64,000 nt of DNA, from the NCBI GenBank assembly GCA_024362935.1, contig JANCRA010000001.1, positions 56,489,930 through 56,553,929 of the forward strand. The letters run 5' to 3'. This document shows, piece by piece, positions 49,301 through 62,639 of this stretch (its first letter is position 1; every line of letters begins with the position of its first letter). This DNA comes from Setophaga petechia (taxonomy: Eukaryota; Chordata; Aves; Passeriformes; Parulidae). The notes beneath the pieces were generated by a model. The model was not told the origin of the DNA. It ran no database searches and saw only the letters and a list, made by a program, of their open reading frames with translations. Made by a program: the position numbers and the translations under genes.

Positions 49301-51814
49301 CAGTCCTTCCACTCTGAAGATCAGATTTTCAAAACCATTCAGCTGTCCTAGATAAAGCAGTACCATCCAACACTTGGCCTTTCAGCTTCTGGTCTCTATT
49401 GCACCAAGTCTTTCATTCAGAAAACAGATTTCCTATTAACATCATCTGTTAAGCCAGGGAAGGAAAACTGATTTTCATTGTAGAAGCTAATTTTCATCAA
49501 GGCATTCAGAAGTGCTAATACTAATGTATTATTTCATGTGGGACCTATCTGTAGAAAATATAGGTTTGGCACATATTGATAGATGGCTTCTGGGATTCTC
49601 TTTTCCTTCCAGCACTAGATCAGTCATAGCCTAACTGTGAGAATATATATATATATATACTAACACTGACTTGGACAAGCTGAATCAGGCCTTGTTGGGC
49701 AGAATGAGCCATTCTGGAGAGAGCAGTGCTCTCTTATTGAGTCCGGGCAATAACAGACGAGTGGTCTTGCAGGTGTTTCCAGCACAGCATTATTTTTTTT
49801 CAAAGTATAAATCAGCTGCCTAATTTGCAGCACTTCACTCAACACTGAGATATTTCTCAACCATGCTTTTACATGAATGGGCAACATGAGTTTTGTTACC
49901 AGCCTTTCCCATCAAAATTGGTCACTGATTTTCCTTCCCAGTACTCTGTTTTCAGCTGCTTCGATAAACTGCAACTATTGAATCTGGCATGTTCTCTGCT
50001 GAGCAAATGTATCCTTAGGAAAAAAAAAACTCAACTGAGGAAATCTAAAACATCAAAAACTCAAAAACAGACTACTAGACAAAAACTGAATTCATTATTC
50101 TGCTAGAAAATCATTATTCCATATGACAGAAATAGAGGTGGGCAACAAAACCAAAAAGCTGAACTAAGTTCAAACCAGTGCCTGATTGTGACTCATCTCT
50201 GTTCATGAATAAGGATGAACCAAGTCAATGAAAGGTTTCTGGCATTATGTCCTTATCATCAAATATGTTTGATTTCTCACATATTTGTCATCATCTTCTT
50301 TGGCTTAGATTGTTTTTGGCTGATAGAAATAAGTTAGACCCTTGAACTAAGCCATACCTTGAACTATCTCACTCACTGAAACAGAAACATTCTGTGCTCT
50401 ATCACCTTTTATGAGGAATAACTCACAGCAGAAAATAAAGAGAAAGAAACAGCCTCAAAGTTATGTTCAAAAGATTTTGCTGAGAGGAGAAGGAATGAGA
50501 ACTATCTCCAGATCAACCTGCAGGACCTTTAGGCCCTTGCAGGCCACAGTTGACAGCAAGAAGTAAAGAATCAGGGCTTTTCCACAGTTTACTTAAACCA
50601 GTCTAGTCCCTCTGTATCCTCTTACTCATATGAACTTTATTTAAAAAATGGGTAGAATTCAGGAAAAGAAGCAAAAGAAACTCTTCTTTCCTCAGTCTCT
50701 CCTTGGCCTCAAGAGGGCCCCATAAGAAGCTGAGTTGTTAAACTCAGAACATTGGTGAGAATGGTTCTTCACATTATGAAAGTTTCAAAAAAAGGCAGCT
50801 TGCTATTTATTTGTCATTAACAAATAAAGAAATCATATCCACACTCAACAATGTGTCTGTACCAACTTTGCTGTATCTGTAAGGAAAATGGCTCAGTAGA
50901 TCTTAAGAATCCATATTTACTTTTACTTATGTCTAGTGATAAATATATAAATATTGCTATTAACATAAAAGAATTTATATTTGTCCACAGCCTTGGAGTG
51001 ATTGTTTCATGTTTTTAGTTGAGTGAATTATTTAGCTTTTTTTAACAACATATCAAGTCTCTACTACAAGAGGAAAGACAATATTCATAATTTAATATGC
51101 AGTTTAGACTGAAAAAAATACAACCAAATCTGTGCAACCATTTACAGAATTAGTTTTTCTTCTCAGAGATATGGGAAAAACTCTGATTGTTTTACTTTAC
51201 AATTCAGCTGAACTAATGTCATTTACTGGAAACATTTTAGAATTAATCCTGACATTTTTAATCAAAGAATTATTTAGTGATTTGGGATTTTTTTACTGAA
51301 GACTTAGGTATTAAACTAGCTTGACAGTTGCTTGAATATGTTTGGAGGAATATTGGCACTAATCATTGAATATATTATCGTAAAACATATCTTTCTTGCA
51401 CAGTCCCAGGCATTTTCACCCTTTTTTATCAGTTTCTAGCTCTTAATGATAAAATCCACTTATCCTAGGGAAAGAATCCTTTTTTCCTCAAAAAGAGAGA
51501 TAACCTGGCGTTTTGTGTTCTTTTAGTGTATTAAAAAACTTTTATTTTTACACTTGCATGAACTTAGAAGTTTTAAAGATATTAAATAGACTTGAAAACT
51601 ACTTCTTTGAAATCAGCCCTGTGAGGACATAATTATAAGGTCTTTTTACTGAGATATGCAACAAACATCATCTCAGAGCCTGGCTTCAGCTTCTTCCAGC
51701 TGTAGTACAAATGTATCAGCAGTACCAATAACAGTCAGCCATTTTGACCCAAACAGGAGAGTATCACAAATGAAAAGCAACAATGCCCTTTAAAAAAGGA
51801 CAGTTGCAACTTTC
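46363..51814. other. AT-rich unique non-coding DNA, no gene seen
   Basis: No repeat family or exon recognised. An AT dinucleotide run lies at 49643-49659. Open frames up to 100 codons (48096-48398, plus) are unassigned. Confidence 0.65.
49643..49659. repeat. (AT)n microsatellite
   Basis: Seventeen bases of perfect alternating A and T. Confidence 0.95.
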
Positions 51815-51841
51815 TTTTTTTTTTTTTTTTTTTTTTTTTTT
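51815..51841 (-). repeat. Poly(T) tract, 27 T
   Basis: Twenty-seven uninterrupted T, the longest homopolymer in the window. On the minus strand it is a poly(A) directly following a GC-rich block, as in a retrocopy. Confidence 0.95.
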
Positions 51842-52166
51842 GCAAGGCCATGTCACACTTTTGCTGCTCCATGGAACGGCACCACAGCTCTGGGTGACCC
51901 CACTGAGGTTTCCCCTTTCATCCCACACACTGATGTGCACAGCACGAGTGGTGGGAGCAGGATTTGCAGCCTTGTAGCCCAGCAGATCTGGGGCAGATAG
52001 CAAGAGTAATCCTGTGTGAACAGACTGGAACAGATTGCTCCCTCCTGTAAAGAATGAGGGACAAAAGCACAGACCATAACTGCGAGTGAGATCCCGCCTG
52101 ATCTGAGCTGGGGGTGGACAACTGTGGGCTGCAGCTGAAGCGGCTGAAGGCAAGATGTCGTGCTGC
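51842..52166 (-). pseudogene. Putative poly(A)-tailed retrocopy of unknown origin
   Basis: About 325 bp clearly GC-richer and CpG-richer than its flanks, ending on the minus strand in a 27-base poly(A). A minus-strand frame of 140 codons (51764-52186) spans the block and runs into the tail as a lysine run; its residues match no family I recognise. A weak target-site duplication is possible: TTGCAACTTT at 51804-51813 versus CTGCAATTTA at 52163-52172 (7 of 10 identical). The block may be a processed pseudogene, a 3' UTR copy or a SINE. CR1 does not normally make poly(A)-tailed copies, so retrocopies are rare in birds. Confidence 0.4.
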
Positions 52167-52172
52167 AATTTA

Positions 52173-54104
52173 ATCCTGAAGAACAATCAAGCACAGGTTT
52201 TCAGAGCATTTCTTTGTCTTTTTAAACATTATTTGCAAAAACACAATGTGGGTATAGACTAAACACTCCCGTTCATTGAGACAGAAGTATCCTATTGATA
52301 GCAGCTTTAAAAAGTTCCTTTCTTGTCTGCTTGCATGAAAATTTAGATTTTGAAATGAGTAAAAATACCTAAACAGAAGGCATTGCAAGACAGAACGGAT
52401 GTTAACTCACTCTCATTACCTGATCACTTCAGAATCCACAGGCTATTTAGAGCCTTGCAGTTCCTTACACCAAGATTATGGAGTGCTGAGAAAAGAGAAG
52501 ATCAGAGCAGACAGATCATTTTGCTGCAAGCAACAGCCTATCTGGGGACTTCTAAGTGCAGTAGATTAAGAAAATGTTTAGTGGCTATCATGATTCAGTT
52601 AAGCCCAGTTAAATTTGTGAAAGTCCTGAGAAGCATTTATGGCAAACACAATCTTATTATCATTTCTGTTTATCAATGAAAGCTTGGGTCAGATAAGTGT
52701 CTTATTTTCACAAAAGTCAGATTTTTTTATCTGTTTCTCAATGTCCTTTGACTGAAACAGATGAAGCTCAGTAAGTTCCTTAGACCTCAAAAGCATTATG
52801 TTTTGAATTTTTGCATCAGCTTCTACTGCAGATCTCTTTTCAGTCACAATATTTTTACTCAATTTCCATGGGAGGAGAACAGTTCAGGCTCTCAGCTGTC
52901 CCTTATACTACAGCACTTTGGGCCAGTGAAAAGCTAATAAAAGCTAAATTTAGGATTCAAGCAGAAAATGAAAGGGGAGACTCAGCTGAGTATTACAAGA
53001 TCCATCCTGCAAAATGGAGCTGTCAAACAAAGAAGGCTGGAGCAGTACTGCTCTGACTGTTCAGCTGCAGGAGCAAGCTGGGACCGCAGGCAGGACAGAG
53101 GGATCTGTATCCAAGAGACAAGGTCAGGGGCTGGAGCAGATAGAAGCAGGTGTTGGGGCTCTGATGGGAAAACCATCAGCTAAGCCTTCAACCCAATACC
53201 TAAATCCTAGGGAACAGACTGTGGCCAGGGAATCTGACTGCTTCTTGGAGTCCCCAAGTTATCCAAGTCAGTTTTGGAAGGGATTTGGTTCATGCTAGAA
53301 ATGGTGCTGTCAGTCAGACCTTTGCACATGTTTATGCATATGAAGAAACAGGTGGAAAAACTCATAGGAGAACAGATACCTTGCACTTTGGGTTTGAAAG
53401 GCACAGCATAAAGATTTCAAGTAAGCCTGCTTAGCAGGAGGGCATTAGGAGATAAATATGGAGTGTTGCTCCTGAGATACATGGATTTACAAAAAATTAA
53501 TTCTGAAATTAAAAATTATATATACATATAAGTTTTTCTAGCATCAGTGTGGGAAACCTTTCGAAGTTTTGCAGAACATTAGGAAGAACACATTCAACAT
53601 GAGGAAATTTATAAAAATATCTCTCCCACCAAAAATCAAGATAACTTTTCTAATACTCAAAGTTTTTCATATTCTATCTATTCTCTTTACCAGAATAGAA
53701 TTTATTTCTCTTTACCTTTGTGTGTGATATGAAACCCAGGAATACCATATGGTCTAGAAGAAGCACAGAGTAAGTCCCAAGATGTGCTTTATAAAAATGA
53801 AAACAAAGCAACATTTTATTCTTATCAATCTCTACAAACTTACATTGTAAGATAAAGTATCTTAGATGTAAAATATTAATTCAAATTCTGTTTTTAAACA
53901 CTTAAAAGTCAAAAATAATTTAAATAAATACTAGCTCTTGGGGTTTTGACTTTTTAATGCTTAAGACTATAATTTCTCAATTAACTGTCCTGATTAATGT
54001 GCTTAAAGTTGTTACAATCTAAAAATTGCTTTGTCAGAATGGAAAATACATTGGTGGCTTCCTTCTGGTTGTTCACAGACTGACTTCTGTCACTGTGGCT
54101 GCAA
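52173..54104. other. Non-coding DNA with one GC-richer patch
   Basis: 52970-53290 is GC-richer, with overlapping open frames in three plus frames and one minus frame (52968-53183, 53014-53298, 52811-53056, 52982-53176). That pattern follows from low stop frequency, not coding. The patch could be an old retroelement but matches nothing I can name. The rest is AT-rich and unremarkable. Confidence 0.55.
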
Positions 54105-54470
54105 TCAGCTGCTGCTCGTGCTGGCATTGTGGATGTGGAAGTCCAAGAATGAAAGTAAACGAGTGTTTGCTATGGCAGCACTGTGAAACACAGATTTGTC
54201 CATTCTGATCAAGAGCACTGGGCAAGTGGCATTGCCTGTAGAGATGCTGTAGCTGTTGTGTGAATCATGGGTGACAGTGAGACCAGTAAAATATTTTTGT
54301 GAAGCTTCATTCTCTCTTGGATGGGTAGGAGCAGGCTGGCCTGGCTTTTGCTTCTTCACAGCCATAGCAATCTGTCTCCTCATCTGTTCAATTGCTGCTC
54401 TGCAGACTAGTTCTGTCAGTTCCAGATGTTTCATTAATCTTACTATTAACACAATGTTGTTTGTACCCAT
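54105..54470 (-). other. Unassigned 121-codon open frame with coding-like residue use
   Basis: The minus-strand frame has a balanced composition for AT-rich DNA. It includes a possible amphipathic helix (LELTELVCRAAIEQMRRQIA, about residues 16-35) followed by a basic stretch with KKQKPGQ and PTHPRENEA. I do not recognise a domain, and no good splice sites or promoter are evident. The first methionine (54468-54470) is the only start in context. It may be a chance frame, a pseudogene piece or an exon; I favour chance because no homology is evident. Confidence 0.2.
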
Positions 54471-57400
54471 GGAGTTGGGTAATTTTCAGAAATGAAAAAA
54501 GCAATTTCTGTTTGAAGAATCAATTCCTGAAAGCTACTCACTGTTCATGAGTACCAGTCCCATATTAGCTGAATTTTAATTCAGCCATGGAGATTGTGCT
54601 TTGGGGCTCCATTAAATATATAAATCCATTTAATATAAATAAATTTATCTAGCATGTTTTAACCTAGCTGCTTGACAATTGTTAATTTTGCATAAAGCTG
54701 GACACATAACACATTCTCATCCCAGGGAAACTGTTTGTTTCCTAGAACTGTTGTGAAGTAGCTAAGAGCCACAGGAGCCTCCATGGGATAAGCACAGCTT
54801 ACTTTCAGTTCTGGCTTGGAAAAAAGACTACAGAGAAGTGTTGTAATCAACAGTAACACAAAGAGCTTTTAAAACTGCAACACTTTTTTCCCACATCTGT
54901 TATGCAGTCATGGTCGCAAGGATTCAGATATTATCAAAAGATATCAGGAAATTCACAGAGAGGAAAACACTATCACAACTCATGTATGTAATTGAGCTTG
55001 GTTTTTAAGTAGGACATCTTATAATGAATATTTCTTTTCCCCTATTTTACTAATTTAATGACCAAAATCATGTTCATTAAGATCTAGGATACAGTATGTA
55101 TAGGAAATTATCAGAGGCTTATCAGAATTCATCAGTGATAAATGTATTTAACTTCTTCCTTACCTCAATACCCTGTGACACCCACTGAGGAGAGTTGTCT
55201 TTCAGAGGCAGGGTACAAAATTCTGCTTATTAGTGAGATATGTTACACTTCCAAAAAAACCCCCAAACCACCTTATTATTATTTAAAACCTGAGTTTAAA
55301 TCTCACCTATTTTTCACAATGCACTCTGGAAGTGGTCAGGAGGCTGATCTCAGGTTGTTTGTGAATCCCAAGCAAGAGGAAAAGGTTATGTGAGACTCGC
55401 TGGCTGAAAAAGGTTACCCTGAAAGCAGCACAAGATGAATTCATAAGTATGGCTTATAGTTTATTTTTCCTTGGGACTGTCACGAGTGGAACTGTGCATG
55501 AAGCCACAAGGATTTTGGAAGACTAAATGAGCTTTCCTGAAATTCTTGAAGAGCATTTAGAGCCTGATAAATAGAGAAGGCAAAAGAGAAATTCCAAAGA
55601 GATTGTAACAGAAACTTAAAAGGATTTTCAGTTACCAGTATTATATCTTAAAAAAGGTTTTCACAAAGGTTCAGATAAACTCAATGTAAACAAAAAAAAG
55701 AAGTCCAAAATATCAGGATTATTGACCTCAATGCAAAATAGATTTGCATGCAGTTGCCCTCTCCTGCTGCTTTTTCTGCTTTCTGGTGGTAATATTTTTT
55801 ACTCCCTACTTCCTCCCCTCACTGTGATTCCATTTCTCTTGTTTGTCCAGGTCCACACAAGAAGTGCAGGATAAAGGATAACAACAAGGGAAACCCTTGA
55901 AAACCATCAAATAAATATTTTAGTGAATTTATTAACGTTTGTGCCATTTGGATGGATGGAAGCAGGGACAAATGCAAGATCTTGCATAAAAAAAACTTAT
56001 CTCTCTTTTTAAGAATATCTGGAAATAAGCAGACAAAGCTCTGTGTTAGATCTAAAATGTTATCTCTGAGTAGCCATTTCATTGTGCTCATGCAAGGCAA
56101 ATATAATTACCCTGCTAAACAGATAGAATAAGTCTCTAAAACCACACACTTAAACCTGTATATTCTCCTACCTATATTTTGTATCAAATTGAAATTGAAA
56201 ATATTCCACTAAGAATGTTCCTTCAAGGGCTAGGATTCAGATGATAAAAGAAAGTGTTTGCCAACAATTTTGAAACATTATTAAAAGGCCTTTAAAATTG
56301 TTTTAAAGGACATTTGATAAACCTTTCAAATTATCAAAAGCATAAAGGGTCAGCTTTGCAGCTGCTGTAAATTATCACCACTTAGGTCAAGACAACAGAA
56401 GATCTTGCTCTTTTTTGTAGATATGGTGGGTTATTGCATAACTGATGGTTTTAAAAGGGTATTATTTCTGAGGGGTTTTTTTAGTTTTCTTCTCAGTAGT
56501 GTTTTACAGCACTTGAGTCATGTTTTAGTGTAGGGCCTGATCACAGAATAAGATGTGACTTTGACTGCTGAAATCACTAAGAATATAAACCCCAGGAGTT
56601 TAGACTAAGTTTATACATATGAAAAGAAGAGTTCAGTTCATCTGTAAGAATGTAAGTCTCTCAAATACGTCATTGCCACAAAAGGTCATCCTGCATTTTT
56701 CAGTGAAATCTTGGGAATAATTTATATATTGAAGAAACAACAATAAACTCCACAAAAACAAATGTAAATAACCAATCCAGAAGAACACCTATTTCTAGAT
56801 TTTGCAGAACATTATGATTTCTCAAAGAGTTTACAGTAAGAAATGTACAGTAAATACAACATTTTGCCTGTAAAAGGCAATCAGCTTCTCATTTGGTTTT
56901 GAAAGGAAGAACAGTTAATAGTCCAGCCAGTTATGCCAGGTCTTACCTGAAAGATAGGAAGGTCTCCAAAGCTCTACCCAAGAGTCAATCCCAGACGGCT
57001 CTTATTCTCTCTACAAAAAAGCCAGTGATACAACAAAGATTTAAAATACTTTTATTCTTATACATAAAGGCACAGCCAATCCAAGAGACACTAAAGCATC
57101 AAGTTCTTCTACAAAAGTATGAGAAGCTTCTCAGGAAAACAAATAATATGTGACATACTGCAAACACACATCTTCTCCAGTGCCAGTCTGCACTTAATTC
57201 TGAAGTCCAAACCATTATGCAAGTGGACCACACACTCCACATAGGTCTGGTTTATATTTACCAGAAGTGAGAAATCTAGACCCCTTTTAAGTACCAAAAT
57301 TGCTTTAGAAAAGATCTCATTAGGAATGTACACATTCAGCAATTGTTTGAGAAGTACCAAAGATAGCAGAAACATTTAGTAGCCTTCAGATATGTACACG

Positions 57401-60400
57401 TAAGTACCATCTCTTTCCCATTGCTCCTTTTAGAAACTTTCCTTAAACAATAAAATTATTGTCTCTATGCTTACTTCCTATTTATTCCCCAAATGAACAT
57501 ATTCTAACTTTAGTGATGTTTTATATCTTTATATCTGTCCGGTGTTGATGAATTTGAAAGATTTCTATTTATTTTAATATCCACATTATCATACCACAAC
57601 TATAGTATGGGCAAATTAAATTTGAAGGTGCTCATTCCTATAAGCCCCATCATGCCAGTACAGCACGTTGTCAGAAGAGACAAATACTGGGAAGAAAAAA
57701 AAGAAGCCCTTTAATTTTAGTAAAATAGTGTATGGAATACAGGTGTAACCTGTAATTTGAAGGTAAAACATATATAACTCTTTTGCATTCAAAATGTGTT
57801 CATGTTTGTTTAACAAAGGTAAAAGTTTATTTAGTTTCAATGTCATCAGTAAATTCACACATTCCCCAGGGGTAGTTAGGCAGGTTGCATATTTTTGGTC
57901 TCCATTTCTGATACTTCCTCAGGTTTTCAATCTCTTTTAAATAGAGTTACCCTAAACTCATTCTCCTACAAGTTGTACAATTTTCAGTCTCTTAGTTCTT
58001 GTAATTAGTAACATGTCATTAGCTCCTCAATCAACAGAGAAATTTCCTTGGAGACTTTGAATTTCAAATGTGGAAATCAAGCATAAAACTTCTTTTGTTG
58101 GCATAAACCTTTCAAGATTTCTGTATTTATCATCAAGTACATGGAAAACCTTTACAGGAAATCCAGAGCTTCCCCATGACAAACTGCAGTAAATTACACT
58201 TCTGAATATCAAGTACACATCTGTTATTAGACTGAACATTAGCATTAATTCCACGGCTTTTCTAGCTGATACTGTCTATGTCAGTACAAGCAAGAGTGGT
58301 TGCAGATTCCTTTCCAGCCACCTCCTAAGGGAGGGGTGTTTCAGGTCACTACTGGTCCCTGAGATCTGTTCTCTCCTGTTCTTACTACACGTCTTCAAGC
58401 CAACCTTTTCTTTCCCTCTATTGCCTCTCTCCCTCTATGTCTCTTCTGCCCTCAGCCAGCCATCATATTAGATGGCAAGTTGAAATATTAATAATAATAA
58501 TATTCTCTGTGAGAATATGCACAGGTGTTCACATCCGGAAGCATCATTGTCTCTAAGTGAAGGTAGAGAGTAAAAGGAAAGATTTGGTCATGACTTGTGG
58601 GGAAAACAAAAATTCAGTAATGTATCAGTAACCTCTGAATGTATGCAAGTTCTAAACAAACGTAAAACTCTGATAAAAACAGGTCTGTTTCTGCAGCATT
58701 GCTGCTGTTCTGCTCAATTAAATATTCAATAATTGCATTCTCTTGCTTCTTGCAAAGTGCAGGGACCCTGCTCTCTGAAAGTACAGCCGCTTAACAGCCA
58801 GAAACATTGGCCAAGGCCAACACTAAGGCAGAGCATGAAGTCATAAACATGCACAGATGTTACTATTTGAAAACATTAAAGAGCTACTGAAGTTCCTGAG
58901 CACTTCTCAAGTTGTGTTGATTTCAGCAGTAATGAGTCATAAGGGAAGAAGACACTACTAAAATTACATGCCTGGGACACTTTTCTTTGCCACTTACATT
59001 TAGGAAAAAAACAACAGTGTCTTTAGAAAATCTTAATGGGGAGGAGAGCTCTATGGAAATGAATAGATCTGCTTGCTTGTATTTATGCAGTAAAACAAAT
59101 ACAATCCTAATGCATTACACATTTCTGATGATTTCATGGAAAGCTCAGGAGATCCAATTTCGCAAGTATCCAAAAAGGTTAGCGCTGAAGGTTATGGGAA
59201 GTTATGCAACTGATTATTTTAGGGAAAAATTTATTTCATGGAATTTGGGGCAGTTTTATAAACATAGCAAAGAAAAAGAGACTACTCACGTATTCTGTGC
59301 CAGTCCAGCTCTGATGAATAATTGCATTGAGTCTACTGAAATATTCAGTTAGGTGAGTGAAGATGCTCAGAAGGTCTTATTTTTTTTCTAGAAGTCCCTG
59401 AACCTTTTCTGAGTTCACTTTAGTAGAAGCTCAAGCCTACTCCACCATGCAGAAACAGGGATTTCATGATGAGCATGAAAATTTACCACGGAGTGCTGAT
59501 ATACTTATGCTCAGGCTAACCTTTCTGTAGTTACCTCACCCTTTTATTACAGAAGAAAAGACCCTCAAATTAAGAAATGCAACCTAATAACTGTTCACCT
59601 TGGCAAGTATAATTCAAGGTTTTAGAAAGCTGTCTTTAGGGGAGAAAGCCGAATCTCTGAGAGAATCCTGGCCCATCATCTACTAAAGAACTGTAATTTT
59701 AACTGAGGCAGAGTAGAGATAATATCGTGCATTTTACATTTTTACCAGTGGAAGGATAAAGACACCCAGAAAAACAGAAAATTTAAGCTACCACTAGGTT
59801 TCTAGCTGAAGGATTAAGGTACCAAAAGAAGAAAGTAAAACTTCATGAAAATAGAAATTTCAGATTTTTTCCCCCTTTGCTGTTGCCATTAAGCAATTCT
59901 TTTCTTCCTGTTTAGGAAGTATCTTTGTAGAAACAACATTGTCTTAGACACTCTCTCTCCAGAAATGCTCTCATCTTGTCCTATTCCTAGAGAGAACTAC
60001 TCAAACTATGCAATAAGTTGGCAGGTATCACTCACCACCTGCTTGCTGGGCCCAAACTCAGCTAATGAAATGAACAAGTTCCACATCATCTTTTACAAAA
60101 GGATCACTTATATTTTAACTATGCATCACAGTATGTCTCCTCTACCCACTATTATTTGCTGAGGTTTGGCTCTAGATAGTTTGTTTTCTAAATTTAATTA
60201 AATATATTTAGTTTTATATCTAGAAATATGGAGACTTATGAAACTTATGGAGAAGTTAGTTGGATTCAGAGGGTTTGAAATGAGGTGCAATCCTCCAAAG
60301 AATAAAGGAAAAAGAATGCAGTTCTGTTAGTGTTTATTATTCATAAAAGAATCTACACTATAGTTTATAGACCACAAAGATTATGATGTAGCTCATGAGC

Positions 60401-60425
60401 TGCATAAAGCTATTAATGGACATGG
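54471..60425. other. AT-rich unique non-coding DNA, no supported gene
   Basis: Six kilobases without recognised repeats. A plus-strand 121-codon frame (58987-59352) and several frames of 75-95 codons occur, none with family resemblance. A short ATA run lies near 58487-58503. Confidence 0.65.
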
Positions 60426-60455
60426 AAAAGTACCAATGTCAAAAGTACCAATGTC
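60426..60455. repeat. 15-bp perfect tandem duplication
   Basis: AAAAGTACCAATGTC is present twice with no mismatch (60426-60440, 60441-60455), indicating a recent slippage event. Confidence 0.97.
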
Positions 60456-62639
60456 ATTCTCATGACAAAAAAGGCAGCAGTGGGCAAAGAGTAAAGTACT
60501 GAATTTCCTCATGTTTAAAAACTTAAACGTGAAAGAAAAATCTTTCACCTCTTGGCCCACATCTGTCTGTGGAGATAGGTACATGCAAGCCTTGCAAATC
60601 TTGACAGGTTTCTCATGAAATGTAGGGCTGAATGTTACAGAAAGTGGTCTTTCAGGTAATTTATACAGCCATTCTCTAACCAAAGCTCTTGCTGGAAAAC
60701 TTTTCTTTCCAAAACATTTGGATGTCACAAGGTTTGGTGCTGTTTTCCAAAACAGAGGGAGACCTCACAACAGTTTGTGGTGGTGCCCAGCTGCAGTAAG
60801 GCACAGAAAGTTGCTGGGAAGTAATGGGCCTGTTGCATTTCTGTTGCTGAAGTGAATGTATTTGTTATTAAGGGGCTTGTAGTTGATACTTATTTCTGTT
60901 GCACTGAATTATCTCCAAGCCCTTGATATTGAATAAGATAATAGTGAACCAAACAGCTATTGCAGAAATGTCCCAAGTCCATTATGAAAAGGAATGTCAT
61001 CACATGACTTTTTATTCTTTTTATTTCCATTTATGAGAAATTTTTACTTTGTTTGTAATGAATTACAAACATTAGTTTGTTCTTACAGAAAAAAAACCAT
61101 GAAAAATAAAAATTAATACATTGAGCTACAATTTTTAGATCTTGAAACTCCGTCTAACTACCAAATTTGTATTTATAGGGTTAGCACCCAAATATGAAAG
61201 TTTTTGTCAAGAACCCATCCATCTTTGACCCAGAACTCTGAGATTAGACTTCACACATATTTAGTGGCTGGTCACTTAACATTGGCCTATTTTATGCAAA
61301 TAGTCTTCCATTTAAATAACAGTCATTTCCATTTATTAGAGTAATTCAATTTTCTAAGGACAGTCTAATCATACAGCTGCCCCATTATGCCATGGATGAG
61401 TGTCGTCAAATACTTGTAATTACATTTAAAATCTGTTACTGCTATTTAGCATTCTGTCACACCTGCAGCTCTATCAGTGGCTCACAGATAGGAAGTACAG
61501 AGATCTCTGTCTTATCTAGAGAGCATATGGAGTACGTCCCTGTTCTAACCAGGATCTCTGTATTGGTGCATTTTGTAATGTTCATAAAGGGAAAATTACT
61601 AGAGCTTTGATGAAGAAAAGTTGAATTTAATCATTTTACAGACATTATCTATAGGTAGTTCAGCAGAGGTGAATCACTGTAGTATTTGCACAGTATTTTA
61701 GAGAGTCCTTCATCCATGTGAACAGTGAGCCTGGTTTTTCTGCAGGCTGTTATACCACAAAAGAGGGGTGCATTTACAAGGCCTCAATTTCTCTTAAGTA
61801 GGAGAGAATATCCTAAAGGTCTTTTACTACTAAGCTCATCTAAGACCTCCCTCAAGAGGTTTTTCCTTAACTGGAATTTGTTACAGGCTTATTGAAGGTT
61901 GTGACTTCTTCTACCACCAACACTATTCAAGATGCAATAAGAGAGATTTTCATTCTTCTGTTGACTTCATGCCTTTGAAAGGGCCATGTTCCTGCCTTTA
62001 TTCCTTATTTGGGGCTCAGCTGAAAATTTTTTCAATGGTCAGAAACAAAGCTATCTTCTGCTTAGTAAATTACAGGTGCTGCAGGATATTTACACAAGAG
62101 CTTTGGTGGTTTACTGATGCCAAATCAATAGAATTATGTAAATCAAGAGAATCATGTGAGTTTTCAAGAATTTTAATACAAATTGCCATAACACTGCACT
62201 CTGAAGAGGGCAGCTAGAAGGTATTTGGCTTTATATGCTAAACACAGCAAGTAGTAGTACTTTAAAATACTGTGATGAAATTTGTTCTCCATAAGTCAAG
62301 GGAATCTTTCCTAAAAGCATTATCTGCATATTGGGCTATTCACTCTCCAAACTTGTGTAGAGGTTCAATCCCAAATTCAAAGCACCTACAATCAAAGACA
62401 GGCAACATGAAATAGAAGGAAAAGGAAGAAAACGCAGCCACCCTCAACTGTCTTTTCCTTGAATATTACAAATTAATTATTTATGTGAGACATTTTATTT
62501 GACACCAGCTCTAGGAGGCATGTGTAAGTCTTCCTTGTCTCAAGAAGGATATGATCTTGTCAGGCATCAGAGAAGCATAAAAGTAGCAATTACCACATTT
62601 CATTTCATTAAAGATGCTTAGAAATCACCACTGATTTAG
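60456..62639. other. Unique non-coding DNA, no gene seen
   Basis: Contains a 22-bp inverted repeat at 61050-61071. Open frames are short or unassigned (for example 60393-60728, minus, 111 codons, which overlaps the tandem duplication). Confidence 0.65.
61050..61071. repeat. 10-bp inverted repeat with 2-base loop
   Basis: TGTTTGTAAT (61050-61059) and ATTACAAACA (61062-61071) are perfect complements around GA. AT-rich and possibly chance. Confidence 0.9.

Noticed and set aside
52968..53298. Overlapping frames in the GC-richer patch as an exon
   Set aside because: Several frames on both strands are open at once, as expected from local base composition, and none resembles a known protein.
58987..59352. 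121-codon plus-strand frame as a gene
   Set aside because: No recognisable domain; a frame of this length is unsurprising among six frames over 64 kb.
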